Source of the DNA: Alopecurus myosuroides | Lineage: Eukaryota > Streptophyta > Magnoliopsida > Poales > Poaceae | Length of the DNA stretch: 64,000 bases | Reading direction: 5' to 3' | Assembly: GCA_028641055.1 (NCBI GenBank) | Contig: CM054057.1 | Coordinates: 405,438,906 to 405,502,905 of the forward strand | Part shown: piece after piece, positions 33,420 to 45,600 of the stretch | Numbering within the stretch: the first letter of the stretch is position 1 | Layout: each line of letters opens with the position of its first letter | The notes under the pieces: generated by a model | The model's input: the letters and a program-made list of their open reading frames with translations, nothing else | What the model was told of the DNA's origin: nothing | Database searches by the model: none | Translations under genes and position numbers: made by a program

Positions 33420-34770
33420 TATGGAATTACTACGACAGTTTTAGGATATCTTTACAGAGCCCACTAAATTACCTCCAAGGAGGCCATGTGACAATGTGAT
33501 AACATTGGAGCAAGATTATAAAATAGTAAACCAAAGATGTTACAGGGTGCCACATCACCAAAAGAAAATTATGGAGAAACTGCATATTCAGATAAGAATA
33601 TATGCATTCTTGGTTTGCCAAATTGTTGTGTCTGCAGCTGCTATTTTATTAGATACAACAATAGTCCATATTCTTCTCCAGCAATTGTTGTCACGAAGAA
33701 ATACTTTGATTGGAGACTCTGCATTGATTTCAGGGTAATAAATGCAATCACCGCTAACATTTTTTTTTGCATACCTGTTATTGAAGAATTATTGGATGAA
33801 CTACATGGGGCCCAGTTATTCTCGAAAATTGATTTCAGAAGTGGCTATCTTCAGATAAGAATGGATGAATAATATATTGACAAGACAACATTTAGCACTC
33901 ATCAAAGCCATTACGAATATCTAGTAATGCCATTTGGATTGACAAATGCCCCTGCAACATTCCAGCAACTGATGAACACACTACTGGCAAATTTTCTGGG
34001 AAATTTTGTACTCGTTTTCTTTGACGACATTCTAGTCTATAGCAAGTTTATTAGTGAACATGCTCATCACGTAAAGAAATTATTTCAATGCCTCAGAGAA
34101 AATAAGCTTTCTGCCAAGAGAAAGAAGTGTACATTTACACACAAAAAAGTTGAATATCTGGGACATATTATCACTGGTCAAGGAGTGGCAACAGAGCCAA
34201 CTAAAATCACTGCCATTACAAACTGGCCTACTCCAACAAATGTCACAGAATTAAGAAGTTTCCTAGGATTAGTTGGATACTACAGGATATTTGTACAGAA
34301 CTATCGATTAATCTACAGGCCTTTATTCTCTGCTCTTAAAAAAGAAGGATTTTTGTGGACACAAGAACAAACAGATGCATTCAAAGAATGAAAGAAAATA
34401 ATGAAAACTACTCCAGTCCTCACATTGCCAGATTTTTCTTAACCATTTGTCCTAGAAACTGATGCAAGTGGCTATGCAATTGGAGTTGTTCTTATGCAAC
34501 AAGGAAAACCAATCTCTTTTCTCAGCAAAACCATTGAGCCTAAAGCAGCAGCTTTCTCAACATATGACAAAGAGGCACTAGAAATATTTGAAGCATTAAA
34601 AAATAAAAGCACTATTTTGCTGCAAGCTCTATGATAATTAGAACTGACCAGCAAAGCTTAAAGCACATCTAAGAGAATACAATCATTGATGGCATTCAAC
34701 ACAAACTTCTGGTGAAATTACTTGGCTATAATTACTCTGTAGAATACAAGTAGGGACGGGAAAATAGGGT
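33420..34770 (+). pseudogene. pol: Element C reverse transcriptase and RNase H remnant
   Basis: SPYSSPAIVVTKKYFDWRLC marks the fingers, FSKIDFRSGYLQIRM the first catalytic motif, VMPFGLTNAPATFQQLMN the palm, and FFDDILVYS (about 34018-34044) the active-site FDD. SFLGLVGYYRIFVQNY leads to RNase H (FVLETDASGYAIGVVLMQQG, about 34447-34506, and STYDKEALEIFEAL). The copy has stops after RMDE (33870), after TDAFKE (34391) and within RNase H. Residue order is normal for a plant chromovirus. Confidence 0.8.
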
Positions 34771-34834
34771 TGTTGATTCCCTCTGAAGAGTTAAATACAA
34801 ACTTCACCAAATATTTTCTAGCACTTCAATCCTT

Positions 34835-35715
34835 GTGTGGATACAAGAAGTCACAGCCAGTTATAAGAATGATGAGAAATGCAAGAAATTTTCTGCCAAA
34901 TTACTACTGGATGCCAAAGCAGTCCCAAAATTTACACTAATCAATGGAGTCTTAAGGCACAAAAATAGAATTTACATTGGCAATGGAAGTGGCCTTAAAG
35001 ACAAGCTCCTGAAGGCCATGCACACTTCTGAATTGGGCGGGCATTCAGCTGAGAAGGAAACATATTAGCGAGTTAAATCACTATTCTCATGGCCTGGACT
35101 GAAAACTGTAGTTATTGAATTTGTCAAAGCTTTACCAGTGTGTCAGCTCAACAAAGGAGAACACAACAGCTACCCTAGCCTCTTACAACCTTTTCAGTAC
35201 CTTATTTTGCTTGGGCTCACGTTAGCATGGATTTTTTCGTGGGGTTACCACTATCTGAGAACTAGGACATGATATTAGTTGTGGCGGACAAATTTACAAA
35301 ATATGCCCATTTTATCTCCCTCAAGCATCCTATCACAGTAAGGACAGTGGCTAAAGCTTTTGCTAACAACATTTTCAAATATCATGGCCTTCCAATTGTC
35401 ATTGTGACAGATAGAGACATGATATTCACAAGCACATTATGGAAAAACTTGTTCAATGCCTTGGGAGTCAAACTTCACTTTAGCACATCTTACCACCCCA
35501 AACAAATGGCCAGATAGAAAGGGTCAATAAACATGGCATTTTTGCAACCAACAAAGTGGCACAACTGGTTAGCAATGGCAGAATGATGGTACAATAGAAG
35601 CTTCCATACTTCTATAAATGTGACCCAATTTCAAGCACTTTATGGCAGACCTCCACTTCTAGTTGCTGAAATGGCATTACCACAAGAAATTTCTGGATAC
35701 ACAATTGCTCCTGAC
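34835..35715 (+). pseudogene. pol: Element C integrase, N-terminal and catalytic part
   Basis: HTSELGGHSAEKETY (about 35027-35070) is the His pair of the zinc site, with CQLNKGE for the Cys side. The catalytic core follows as VVADKFTKYAHFISL (second half of the first strand), VTDRDMIFTSTLW with the second Asp, and STSYHPKQMAR where YHPQTDGQ is expected. Frameshifts separate the parts. It stops at SGYTIAPD, where the solo LTR at 35716 interrupts it; the frame resumes at 41813. Confidence 0.75.
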
Positions 35716-38700
35716 TGTAAGGACCCCAGACCGGCAGTCTGAAACCCTCCGTATGCATACATTCACGATCCCAGAAAGATCAGTCGTGAACAACATACAC
35801 GGTTGGCACACAGAAATACATCATCCATTACACGAATGCATAAAGGTATTACAAAAATGATCACATGATCAAGTTTAACACAACTGCCACATAGGGCAGG
35901 TAACTTAACAAACACAGCGGAAGGCAATTAAAAACACAACGTAGTTGAGCCCAAGTCACGCCTTAACCTACAGGCTGCTGACTCGGAGACGATCCTAGTT
36001 CGCAAAGCCGTCGGCTCCGTACTTCTCTTCATAGATATCCTTTGGAGGCTCCTTCTCGAAGTCTGGCAAGTAGATACCAGGGGCGAAACCATAATGAGTA
36101 CATTTGAATGTACTCAGCAAGACATCCATCATATCACTTACCAACATGCAAGTATGCTTATATGGTGGAATAGGTAGGCTATAAATAGGGTTCACTACCA
36201 ATGGTGTTCATATTTGATGACACCACAGTTGCAGTCAGGTTAATCTGTATCTTCGTTGAAGAAGATACTTCAGAAAGAAAATAATATAGTTTCATTTCTC
36301 TTGTAGATATCACATGTACAAGAGGTTTTGTAAAGTTTTGTTAAAGAATATTTTCTCTTTGCAAAACTTCTTGGAATCAGTTTCCAGAATTCTTGCTTAG
36401 AGTAGAAAAGGTTTTCTTTGCAAAACATTTTGTTTTGTATAACAATATCTGGCTTTTCATCATCGACGATACCTCCACGGTATAAGTTTCCATTTCCTTT
36501 CCGAACTTCACAAGTTCAACACTTCCTTTCCAAAATTCCCTTTCAAAAACTTCCTTTTTGAAAACATTGACACAATGCTAGCTACATGGCCATTCAAATG
36601 TCCATATCCGAGGACGCGGCTTCTTCGAAAAAGTTGTACTCTGCGGAGGTGTACACATCCACCAGATCCAGTACACCTCCCGTGAACAACCACGGACTGT
36701 AACAACAGTATGTAAACATCAGGTATCTGATCATAACCATCCACTATGTTCAAGCTAGGATGTGTCTATCTCTCAGTTGAGTTTTACCGGTCACCCCCGG
36801 CATCGAGCTAATCCCTGCCAGCCAGGATGCCTCAACTGATGCGACCGGAGGGAAACTCAATCCCACACTTTTTATGTCTCAACTCTTGACAACAATCGGT
36901 TCAAGGGATTCCATCCCTTATAGAGTTTGAGATAGAACACACACTAACAAGGACAAACTTCCAGTTAAGCCCCGTGCCCATGTTGGGGTAGGGTGGCAGT
37001 ACGGTAAAGGTTGTCCGGCGAAGACTAGGTTATGTGTCATTTTTGAAAAACACCATTTTCTCAAAAATGACCACTTCCACATTCCTCCGGAGAACAAGGA
37101 TACGCCTTTTCTCCGGGTTTTTCCGTAAAGCCTTTGTTTTGTAGAATCACAATTTTAGGGTGTCCACTTAGGGACTAGTATATTTTATGGTAATAAATAC
37201 CATATGGTGGCTTATGGGCTTGGTATTACCAAGTTTAACTACTGGCATGATAGTAACCTATATAATAGTATAGTAGTAATAGCCACATCAAAAATAGTTT
37301 TGATAATCAAGTTTTGGTAAAACTTCAGAGGTAAAACATGCATGGTAGATAATGATAAGTATTGTATCCGCAAGCATCAGGATGGCTTGCCTGGTATCTC
37401 CTTGTGTCCCTGGTTTTGGAGTGACTGGAACTTGAAACAGAGCTTCCCGACACTTCCTTCCTCTTCGTTTTCTAACGTCGTAAAAAGAATAAAGGACACA
37501 CATTCAGAACCAATCAAGGCAAGCAACAAGGCATAACAATACATACAGCAAGGAAACTAATAATAACCAATCACACAATTATTAATGAGGCAAACAATCA
37601 AACAAACACACTTGGCAGAAATGCCATTTAATAAGACAGCTCAAGGTTGGAGGAACATATCTCACAACCTCAATATCATGGATTCAGTGGGTGTGCCACT
37701 CTCATACCAAGATATTAATAAACCCAAAATACACTTAGTTTCACATGAGTGAGGCTACTAATAGTATACAAAACATGCACAATAATAATCATGGCAATGG
37801 GTCTATCAACCAAACCACAAAAAGAAAAAGGTAGCTAATCTGCTAAGCCTAAATTCACATCAAGAATAATTAAGGCACATGATTTGCAAAAGTTACTTGT
37901 ACAAATCAGTGAGCCTAAACAAGTCTAACAAGGTAATAGACTCATCACAAAACACACAATTCTCATAGTGAGAACAATAGAAACAATGACTAAAAAGGAG
38001 GAATCCTATAGACATGCTTCTACTAAGGGTTTGCTATGCAAGCAAGCATAATAAGTAAAGTACTAAAATGCAAACAAGGAACCATGTTATCATAATGGTA
38101 AATGAAAACATGTCCTCATGCAAGGGTACACAAATATCCACCAAACACAAGTTGGCAGGAAAAATAATTCAATGCAAAAACTGCTAAGGAAACTAGTACT
38201 ACTCAAACATGAAGAATCAATGGATGCATTTCAATCAAGTAATTGAAATACAACCAGAGGGTCCATGTTATAAAAACAGGGGTGAAAAACATCTATACTT
38301 GCTATAACAAAAATATCCCATTTGATAAAACAAGGTATCAATTTGCAGGGCAACTCCTACATACTAGTGGTAATAAAAAGGGCATTACTAGAGGAATCAA
38401 TCAACACTCCAAAGATGGATTTTTCCTAGCAAGCCAAACATGATTAAAACCACTTACAAACAGAATTATACACATTTTCATTTAGCACTAAAAATCCAAA
38501 GAAAAAAATACTAGGCACTCATTAGTTATAGAACTATATAAAAGAAACACATCTAGTGTGGGGAAATAATGTTTCCACCAAAAATGCAATGAAACCAGTG
38601 GGTGTTCCACTAGCATAACAAAGCATTTAGAGGTCACAAATCCTCTGGTCCACTTGCCAAAAATTAACCAAAGACTAAACTAGCATCTAGTGCAATAACC

Positions 38701-41700
38701 ATACTAGCAGAAAATAACAGGATGCTAACATAAGCAAGGTAATGGTACTCATGCTATTGTTTCCACACAAGTGAAAAACTCTAGGGGTCAAGTACTCATA
38801 AAAACATAACCAAAATGCTACTGGTCCTATGAATACAACACAAAAATATGTGGCTACACCACCACAAATTCTTATGCCAAAAATTCCACACATGAGGGAA
38901 TTTTTCCATAACATTCTCATAGTCATGACAAAGCTACTCATGCTTTTCTACCAATTCAAATGCAAGCTAGCAGAGGTGATAACAACACAATATAAGTACC
39001 AACATGGTACTGGATCCAATCAAAAATCCAAGTGCTTGCACATCAATTCATCACTCAAAAATTATATGCAAGTATAAACTAGAGATAAGTAATATGCTAT
39101 TAACAAAAATCCTATTTCTTCTCAAATAAAGTCCACACAATATAACATGCTAAAAGCTAATCAAACCTTAGAAAACAAGTTCACACAACTTTGTACATGC
39201 TAGAAAACAATATTGCAACACAAAAATAACTCACACAAATTAATTACCTAAAAATGCCAAAATGGCAGAAACAAGTAATTTAAAGATCTGTCCACCAAAC
39301 TTTCTATTATGCTCTCAAAATTAAACCCAACTAGTTTTGGATAGACCTAAACATAGACAAGACCATCCAATTGAGTTTGCATCAAAAATCATTTTTAATA
39401 ATTTTATAAAAATCACCAAAGTGCTCTCTGGTGTTTTACAAAATTACATGCCATTTCAAAAGTACTTGGAATTTGGAAGCAAGGTTAATTGCTTCTGTTA
39501 GGAAATTTCAAGGGCTTTCCAATGCAATTTGTCGCACTTCATTCTGAGTTGTGAAATAAAAATGGTGCTCATTTTGGTGTTTCTGGTACCTGTTTCCAAA
39601 ACATTTTTCATTTCAAAACTATTCATCCAAATGTAGATCTACAAGTTGGAGGTGGTTTAGATTTTGTTGCTTTCCATCTGTGAATTTTAGTTTGGTCAAA
39701 TTCATCTTTACATAGGTTTTTAAGGCCCAAAGTAAACATGCAATGTTTCTGCAAAAATAAAATGGAAAAACAAGTGTTGTTGGGCTAGATTCACAAATGG
39801 GCCGGCCAGATCTAGATCCACCGCGGTGGGATCTAGCCACTGAGGCTGACTCGCGGGCCAGGCCGCCACGGGGGCTGCCACGCAGGCGAGCGCGGGCCAC
39901 CAGCAGGTTTGACTCACAGCGCGCGGGGTCAAGGGAGAGGCTGACGCGAGCGTGACCTCACCGCGATGTCATCCGCCGGCGGAACGGATTCCGGCGAGCT
40001 CTAATCGACGCTTCCGTGCACCGTTTCACGAATTGAAACTATCTACGAGTTGCTCTCGACTTGGGGATGCGAACGAAGGCAACCTCGCTTCCAGGGAACG
40101 ACCGTAGGACGGCGGCGACGGTGGCGCGGCGGCGGCCGGACAGCGGCCACGACTCGGCGGCGTTCTAGAGGGGGAGGGAGAGGGGAAAAAGGCGGCGGGG
40201 GTTCGCCTGCTCACCATGGATGCGCGGGAGGGCTCGGAGAAGGAGGAGGAAGCTCGAGGCAGCGACAATCCTTCGCCAGAGTCCGCCGGGCTCGGAGAAG
40301 AATCGAGGATGGCGCGGGCACCACGAGCCATTCTGGCTCGATTCCTCTGGCAGAGAGGACCACTACGACGAAACGGAGACGATGAGCACAACGGCTGCCG
40401 CCGGTGAGCTCCCATTTGGCCGAATCGACGACGAGCTCAACCCTAGGGTTTCGGTTTGGGGCAAAATATCTAAGAGAGAGAGAGTAAGTTCAAGGGGGAG
40501 AGAGGGGGTAGATAGCAACCACATGGGGGGGGGGGGTTTATCACCTAGAAGTCTTCCCTTCAAAACAATTGAGCATGGGCTTCCATGCCCTCTACTGGAG
40601 CTACAGGAAGAAGAAGGACACCATGACTCAGCTTACAACTAGGTCCTTGGTTATTTACATAAAGGTCCTTTTCTCTCTGAAAAATGTGATTTTCACCAAG
40701 CAAACAAAGTCAAAATTTAAATTCCTTTTGACCAAAATTCTTATTAGTTGAGTTGCACAACATATGTGAAAATTGGCTCAATTGGATAAACTTGGTAGTT
40801 CAAAGTTGTTCAAATTTGAATTCTTACATAAATGGACATTGAATTTATTAGGCTACTTAGGAGCTTCCAAAAATGATAATTTTTGCCACACATTCCTGAT
40901 TTGGTGTGTTCCTTATGTGGTAGAAAATTCAAGTCATTTTGAGTTACTTCATAGAACAAACTTGTTCAAATTTCAAAAAGGTGCTGTCAAGAAAACAGGG
41001 ATTTTTGGCAACTTAAATTATTCAAAAACTTGTGCCCTTTTGTTTTTCATCCTTATTTATGATATAGAGCATGTGGTATTTATTTCATCGCATTTTTAAA
41101 AAGTTTGTAGAACAAACATGTTCAAAATCCCAAATGTTGCTGTGGAGAAAAACCATGTTTTCAGGACTTTAATGGATTCAATTTTTGGTCTCCTCTTGTG
41201 TGTGTTCCTTATTTGATATAAGGAAGAAATGGTATTAATTTCAGATCATTTGAAGAAAGTTTCCAATAGTAACTTGTTTGAGTTTCTTGTTTCTAGAAAT
41301 ATTGGAAATTCAATTTAATAAGGCACTTGGCTTTTCTTTAACAATGCTTTGCCAAAATATTTATGTGACTAGGGATAGCAAGTCAATGCTCTCCAATACT
41401 TTTGTTTTTAAGCTTGCACGGTTGGAAAAACATTTGATAAGATTTTGGTGAAGCATTTAAGAATACCTCTTTTTCCTAATAATCTTTTAGGGAAATTTAT
41501 TAAGTGTTTCCTCTTTCTTAATTTAGGCCTTGGAATCATATTCAAAAAGTACTAGATTCATAAGATAGATTTGGAAAACTATTTGATCAATATTTACTTT
41601 AGAAAATATTGTCAAGGTCATTGGAACAATATGTTTAATATTTTTAGTTTACTGCTTTGCTATCTTTTTAAGTTTGCTTTCCATTTCTTAGCCATGTAAG

Positions 41701-41812
41701 TTTATATAATTAGTTTGTTTAGTTGCACTCAAACAAATACAACCAAAGTTTATTTGTCAAGCAATTAGCAAAACAACTGTGTTATCAGGTATTCCAAAAT
41801 TGGGATGTGACA
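35716..41812 (-). mobile_element. 6.1 kb solo LTR (left arm of the inverted pair)
   Basis: Starts TGTAAGGACCCCAGACC and ends TTGGGATGTGACA on the plus strand, flanked by a perfect CTGAC duplication (35711-35715, 41813-41817) inside the integrase of element C. Length 6,097 bp. It holds no gag or pol. It is an inverted relative of 42647-48514. On its own sense (minus) strand it has a GC-rich island (40450-39780) closed by a GTGAGC splice-donor-like word (40214-40209) and, near the 3' end, a hairpin (36115-36096). A run of eleven G lies near 40526. Confidence 0.85.
35995..36201 (-). other. Short open frame near the end of the left solo LTR
   Basis: 68 codons ending EEKYGADGFAN at a TAG, with a same-length partner at 48030-48236 in the other arm. 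The frame opens at a TTG; the first ATG gives about 50 codons. The two copies differ at about ten bases, most of which change the amino acid, which argues against protein constraint. Probably untranslated LTR sequence or a small terminal exon; no function is assigned. Confidence 0.3.
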
Positions 41813-42159
41813 CTGACAAACAAAGAGATCTCATTACAGCACGGATCAAGCAAAACTTTCTCAAGGCACATGATATAATGAAGCATTGTGCATACCCGAA
41901 AAGGGTCGAAAGATCATTTCAAGTTGGGATAAGGTATACCCTAAACTATAGCCTTAGAGACATACATCACTCAGTATCCACAGACGCTTGATGTTACACT
42001 CTAAATACTATGGACCATTCAAATTCCTAGCTAAAGTGGTAATACTTCCTACAAAATTTTGCAACCTAAAGCCTGCAAATTGCACCATACATAACATGTG
42101 AAACAACTCAATAAACACATTGGACCCAAAGCAGTACCTAACCCAACTCTGCCACTCAT
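41813..42159 (+). pseudogene. pol: Element C integrase C-terminal part, continued
   Basis: LTDKQRDLITARIKQNFLKA, then HDIMKHCAYPKRVERSFQVG, matches the standard chromovirus integrase tail (a dozen-residue helix, then RSFQVGDWVYLKL). It picks up the polyprotein exactly where the left solo LTR interrupted it, after the duplicated CTGAC. Stops occur after HHSVSTDA (41991). At 42159 it is interrupted again by the solo LTR with the CTCAT duplication. Confidence 0.8.
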
Positions 42160-42646
42160 TGTAGCATCCCACTTTTGTTAAATGGGTTTGTTGTGTTGTG
42201 CTCATGTCATTCATGCATGAAACACATTTGAACCAATTTATATTTTGAATTTAAATGGAATTTGAGAAAATTCCACAGACACTACTTAATGTGGTTTTCA
42301 ATTTTTTCAATTCAAAACTATTTCAATTTCACCAAAACAAAACATGGCGAGGTTGCATTTTTGACAAGGTTTCCAAATATTAATTTTGCAATTTTTTCTG
42401 TTTGCAAAAGGTCCTGAAAACATTGTTTTCCTCTCAGTTTTTATAAACAGAAGGACCTCTTCGTAGTTTCCAAAGTTTCAGGGGTTTTTTGCAATATTCC
42501 TATTTTATCGTCTTCCTCCTCCTGCTAGAAGGAGAGCTGCTCGCTGACGACGCCTCGCGCCACGTCCTGCTCCCCTCCGCGCGGATAAGGAGGACGAGGA
42601 GGCGTCCTCTATCCTCCTCTCCTCAGTCGCCCCCTTGCACCCTCCC

Positions 42647-45600
42647 TGTCACATCCCAATTTTGGAATACCTGTTAACACAGTTGTTTTGCTAATTGCTT
42701 TACTAATAAACCTTGGTTGTGTTTGTTTGTGGTTGTTTAAGTGCAACTAAACAAACTAATTATATAAACTTGCAAACTTAAAAGGATAACAAAGCAGTGA
42801 ACTAAAAATATTCAACATATTGTTCCAGGGAGAAAAATATTCAACATATTGTTCCAATGACCTTGGCAATATTTTCTAAAGTAAATATTGATCAAAGAGT
42901 TTTCCAAAAACATCTTATTAATATCATACTTGTTGAATATTATTCCAAGACCTAAATTAAGAAAGAGGAAACACTTAATAAAATTTCCCTAAAAGATTAT
43001 CAGAAAAAGAGGCATTCTTAAATGCTTCACCAAAATTTTATCAAATGTTTTTCCAACCTTGCAAGATTAAAAACAAAGGTATTGGAGAGCATTGACTTGC
43101 TATCTCTAGTCACATAAATATTTTGGCAAAGCATTGTTAAAGAAAAGCCAAGTGCCTTATTAAATAGAAATTCCAATATTTCCAGAAACAGATAACTAAA
43201 ACAAGTTACTATTGGAAACTTTCTTGAAATGGTATGAAATTAATACCATTGCTTCCTTATATCAAATAAGGAACACACACAAGAGGAGACCAAAAATTGA
43301 ATCCACTAAAGTCCTGAAAACATGGTTTTTCTCCACAGCAACATTTGGGATTTTGAACAAGTTTGTTCGACAAACTTTTTCCAAATGCCATGAAATAAAT
43401 ACCACATGCTCTATATCATAAATAAGGATGAAAACCAAAAGGGCACAAGTTTTTGAATAATTTAAGTTGCCAAAAACCCCTGTTTTCTTGACAGCACCTT
43501 TTTGAAATTTGAACAAGTTTGTTCTATGAAGTAACTCAACATGACTTGAATTTTTTACCACATAAGGAAAACATCAAATAAGGAATGTGTGCCAAAAATT
43601 ATCATTTTTGGAAGCTCCTAAGTAGGTTAATAAATTCAATGTCCATTTGTGTAAGAATTCAAATTTGAACAACTTTGAATTATAAAGTTTATCCAATTGA
43701 TCCAATTTTCACATATGTTGTACATATAAACTAATAAGAATTTTGGGCAAAAGGAAATTAAATGTTGACTTTGTTTGCTTGGTGAAAATCACATTTTACA
43801 GAGTAAGAAAGGACCTATTTGTAAAATTGCAGGGACCTAAAAGTAATCCAAGTCATCTCCTACCTCTAGCCATGCTGTAGATACAGAAGACCTACCTCCA
43901 TGCCTTCGATTGGAAGGAAACCTTGGGGATAAAGAGGCCCCCCATGTGCTTGTCTGCCTCATTGCCCCCTCTCCCTCCCCCGCCCTAGCCGAGCCCTCCA
44001 TCGCATTCAAGGTGAGCAAGGGAACCTCCCCGACCGTTTTCCCCTCTCCTTATTCCTCCGAATCGCCGCCGCGCTGCACTCGCCCTCCGGCCGCCGCCGT
44101 GCCCTCGTCGCCGGCCACTCTCCGGCCGTTTCCTGGAAACGAGACTACCGTAGCTTGGTTCCCCTTGCCGTAAGCATCTTGTAGATGTTTTTATTTTGCA
44201 GATTGGTGACCGGATGCGCTCGAATTGCCTCGCCGGAGATCTCCCCGCCGGCGGGTGACGCAGCGGTGGCGTCACGCTGACGCCAGCGCGCGCTGACCCC
44301 GCGCGGTAGGGGTCAAACTGGCGCGTGGGCCTCGCTGTGCCGCGTGGCTGCCCCCGTGGCGCCCTGGCCCGCGGGTCAGCGTCTGTGGGTGGATTTCCCC
44401 GCGGTAGCAGTTGGATCTGGCCGGCCCAGATCCAGATCTGGCCCAACAACATTGTTTTCCTTTTAATTTTTTTACAGAAACTGTGTATGTTTGCTTTAGG
44501 GCTTAAAAACCTACCTAAAAGAGGAATTTGACCAAACTAAAATTCACAGGTGTGAATCAACAAAATCTAAACCATATCCAATTTGTAGATCTGTTTTTGG
44601 TTGATTATTTTTGAAATGAAAAATGGTTTGGCAACAGGTACCAGAAACACCAAAATGAGCACCATTTTTATTTAACAACTCAGAATGAAGTGAGGAAAAT
44701 TGCATTGGAAAGCCCTTGAAATTTCATAACTGAAGCAACTAACCTTGCTTCCAAATTCCTAGTATTTTTGAAATGGCATGCATATTGGTAAAACACCAGA
44801 GAGCACTTTGGTGATTTTTATAAAATTATTAAAAATGAATTTTGATGCAAACTCAACTGGATGGTCTTGTATATGTTTAGGTATATCCAAAACTAGTTGG
44901 GTTTAATTTTTAGAGCCTCATATAAAATTTGGTGGACAGATCTTTATTTTACATGTTTCTGCCATTTTGGCATTTTAGTTAATTAATTTGTGTGATGATA
45001 TTTTTGTGTTGCAATATTGTTTTATAGCATGTATAAGTTGTGTGAACTTGCTTTCTAAGTATTACTTAGTTATTTTATCATGTTAGAATGTGTGTACTTG
45101 AGTTGAGAAGAAATAGGATTTATATTAATATCATATGTTTATCTCTAGTTTATTACTTGCATATAATTTTTGAATGATTAATTTGTGTGCAAGTGATTGA
45201 ATTGTTGGGTTGAGATATTAGATTCAGTACCATGTTGGTACTTATATTTTTTTAGTATAACCTCTGCTATCTTGCATTTGATTTGGTAGAAAAGCATGAG
45301 TAGCTTTGTCATGACTATGAAAATGTTATGGAAAAATTCCCTCATGTGGGAATTTTTGACATAAGAATTTGTGGTTATGTAGCCACATATTTTTGGGTTG
45401 TGTTCATAGGACCAGTAGAATTATGATTATGTTTTTATGAGTACTTGAACCCTAAAGCTTTCACTTGTGTGAAAACAATAGCATGAGTAGCATTACCTTG
45501 CTTGTGTTAGCACCCTAGTATTTTCTGCTAGTATTGTTATTGCACTAGATGCTAGTTTAGGTTTTTGCTAATTTTTGTCAAGTATGACCAGAGGCTTTGT

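Noticed and set aside
40026..40642. Several frames of 100-140 codons in a GC-rich block
   Set aside because: They lie in the promoter-like island of a solo LTR, are not shared with the equivalent island at 43860-44440, and encode Arg/Ser/Pro low-complexity sequence.
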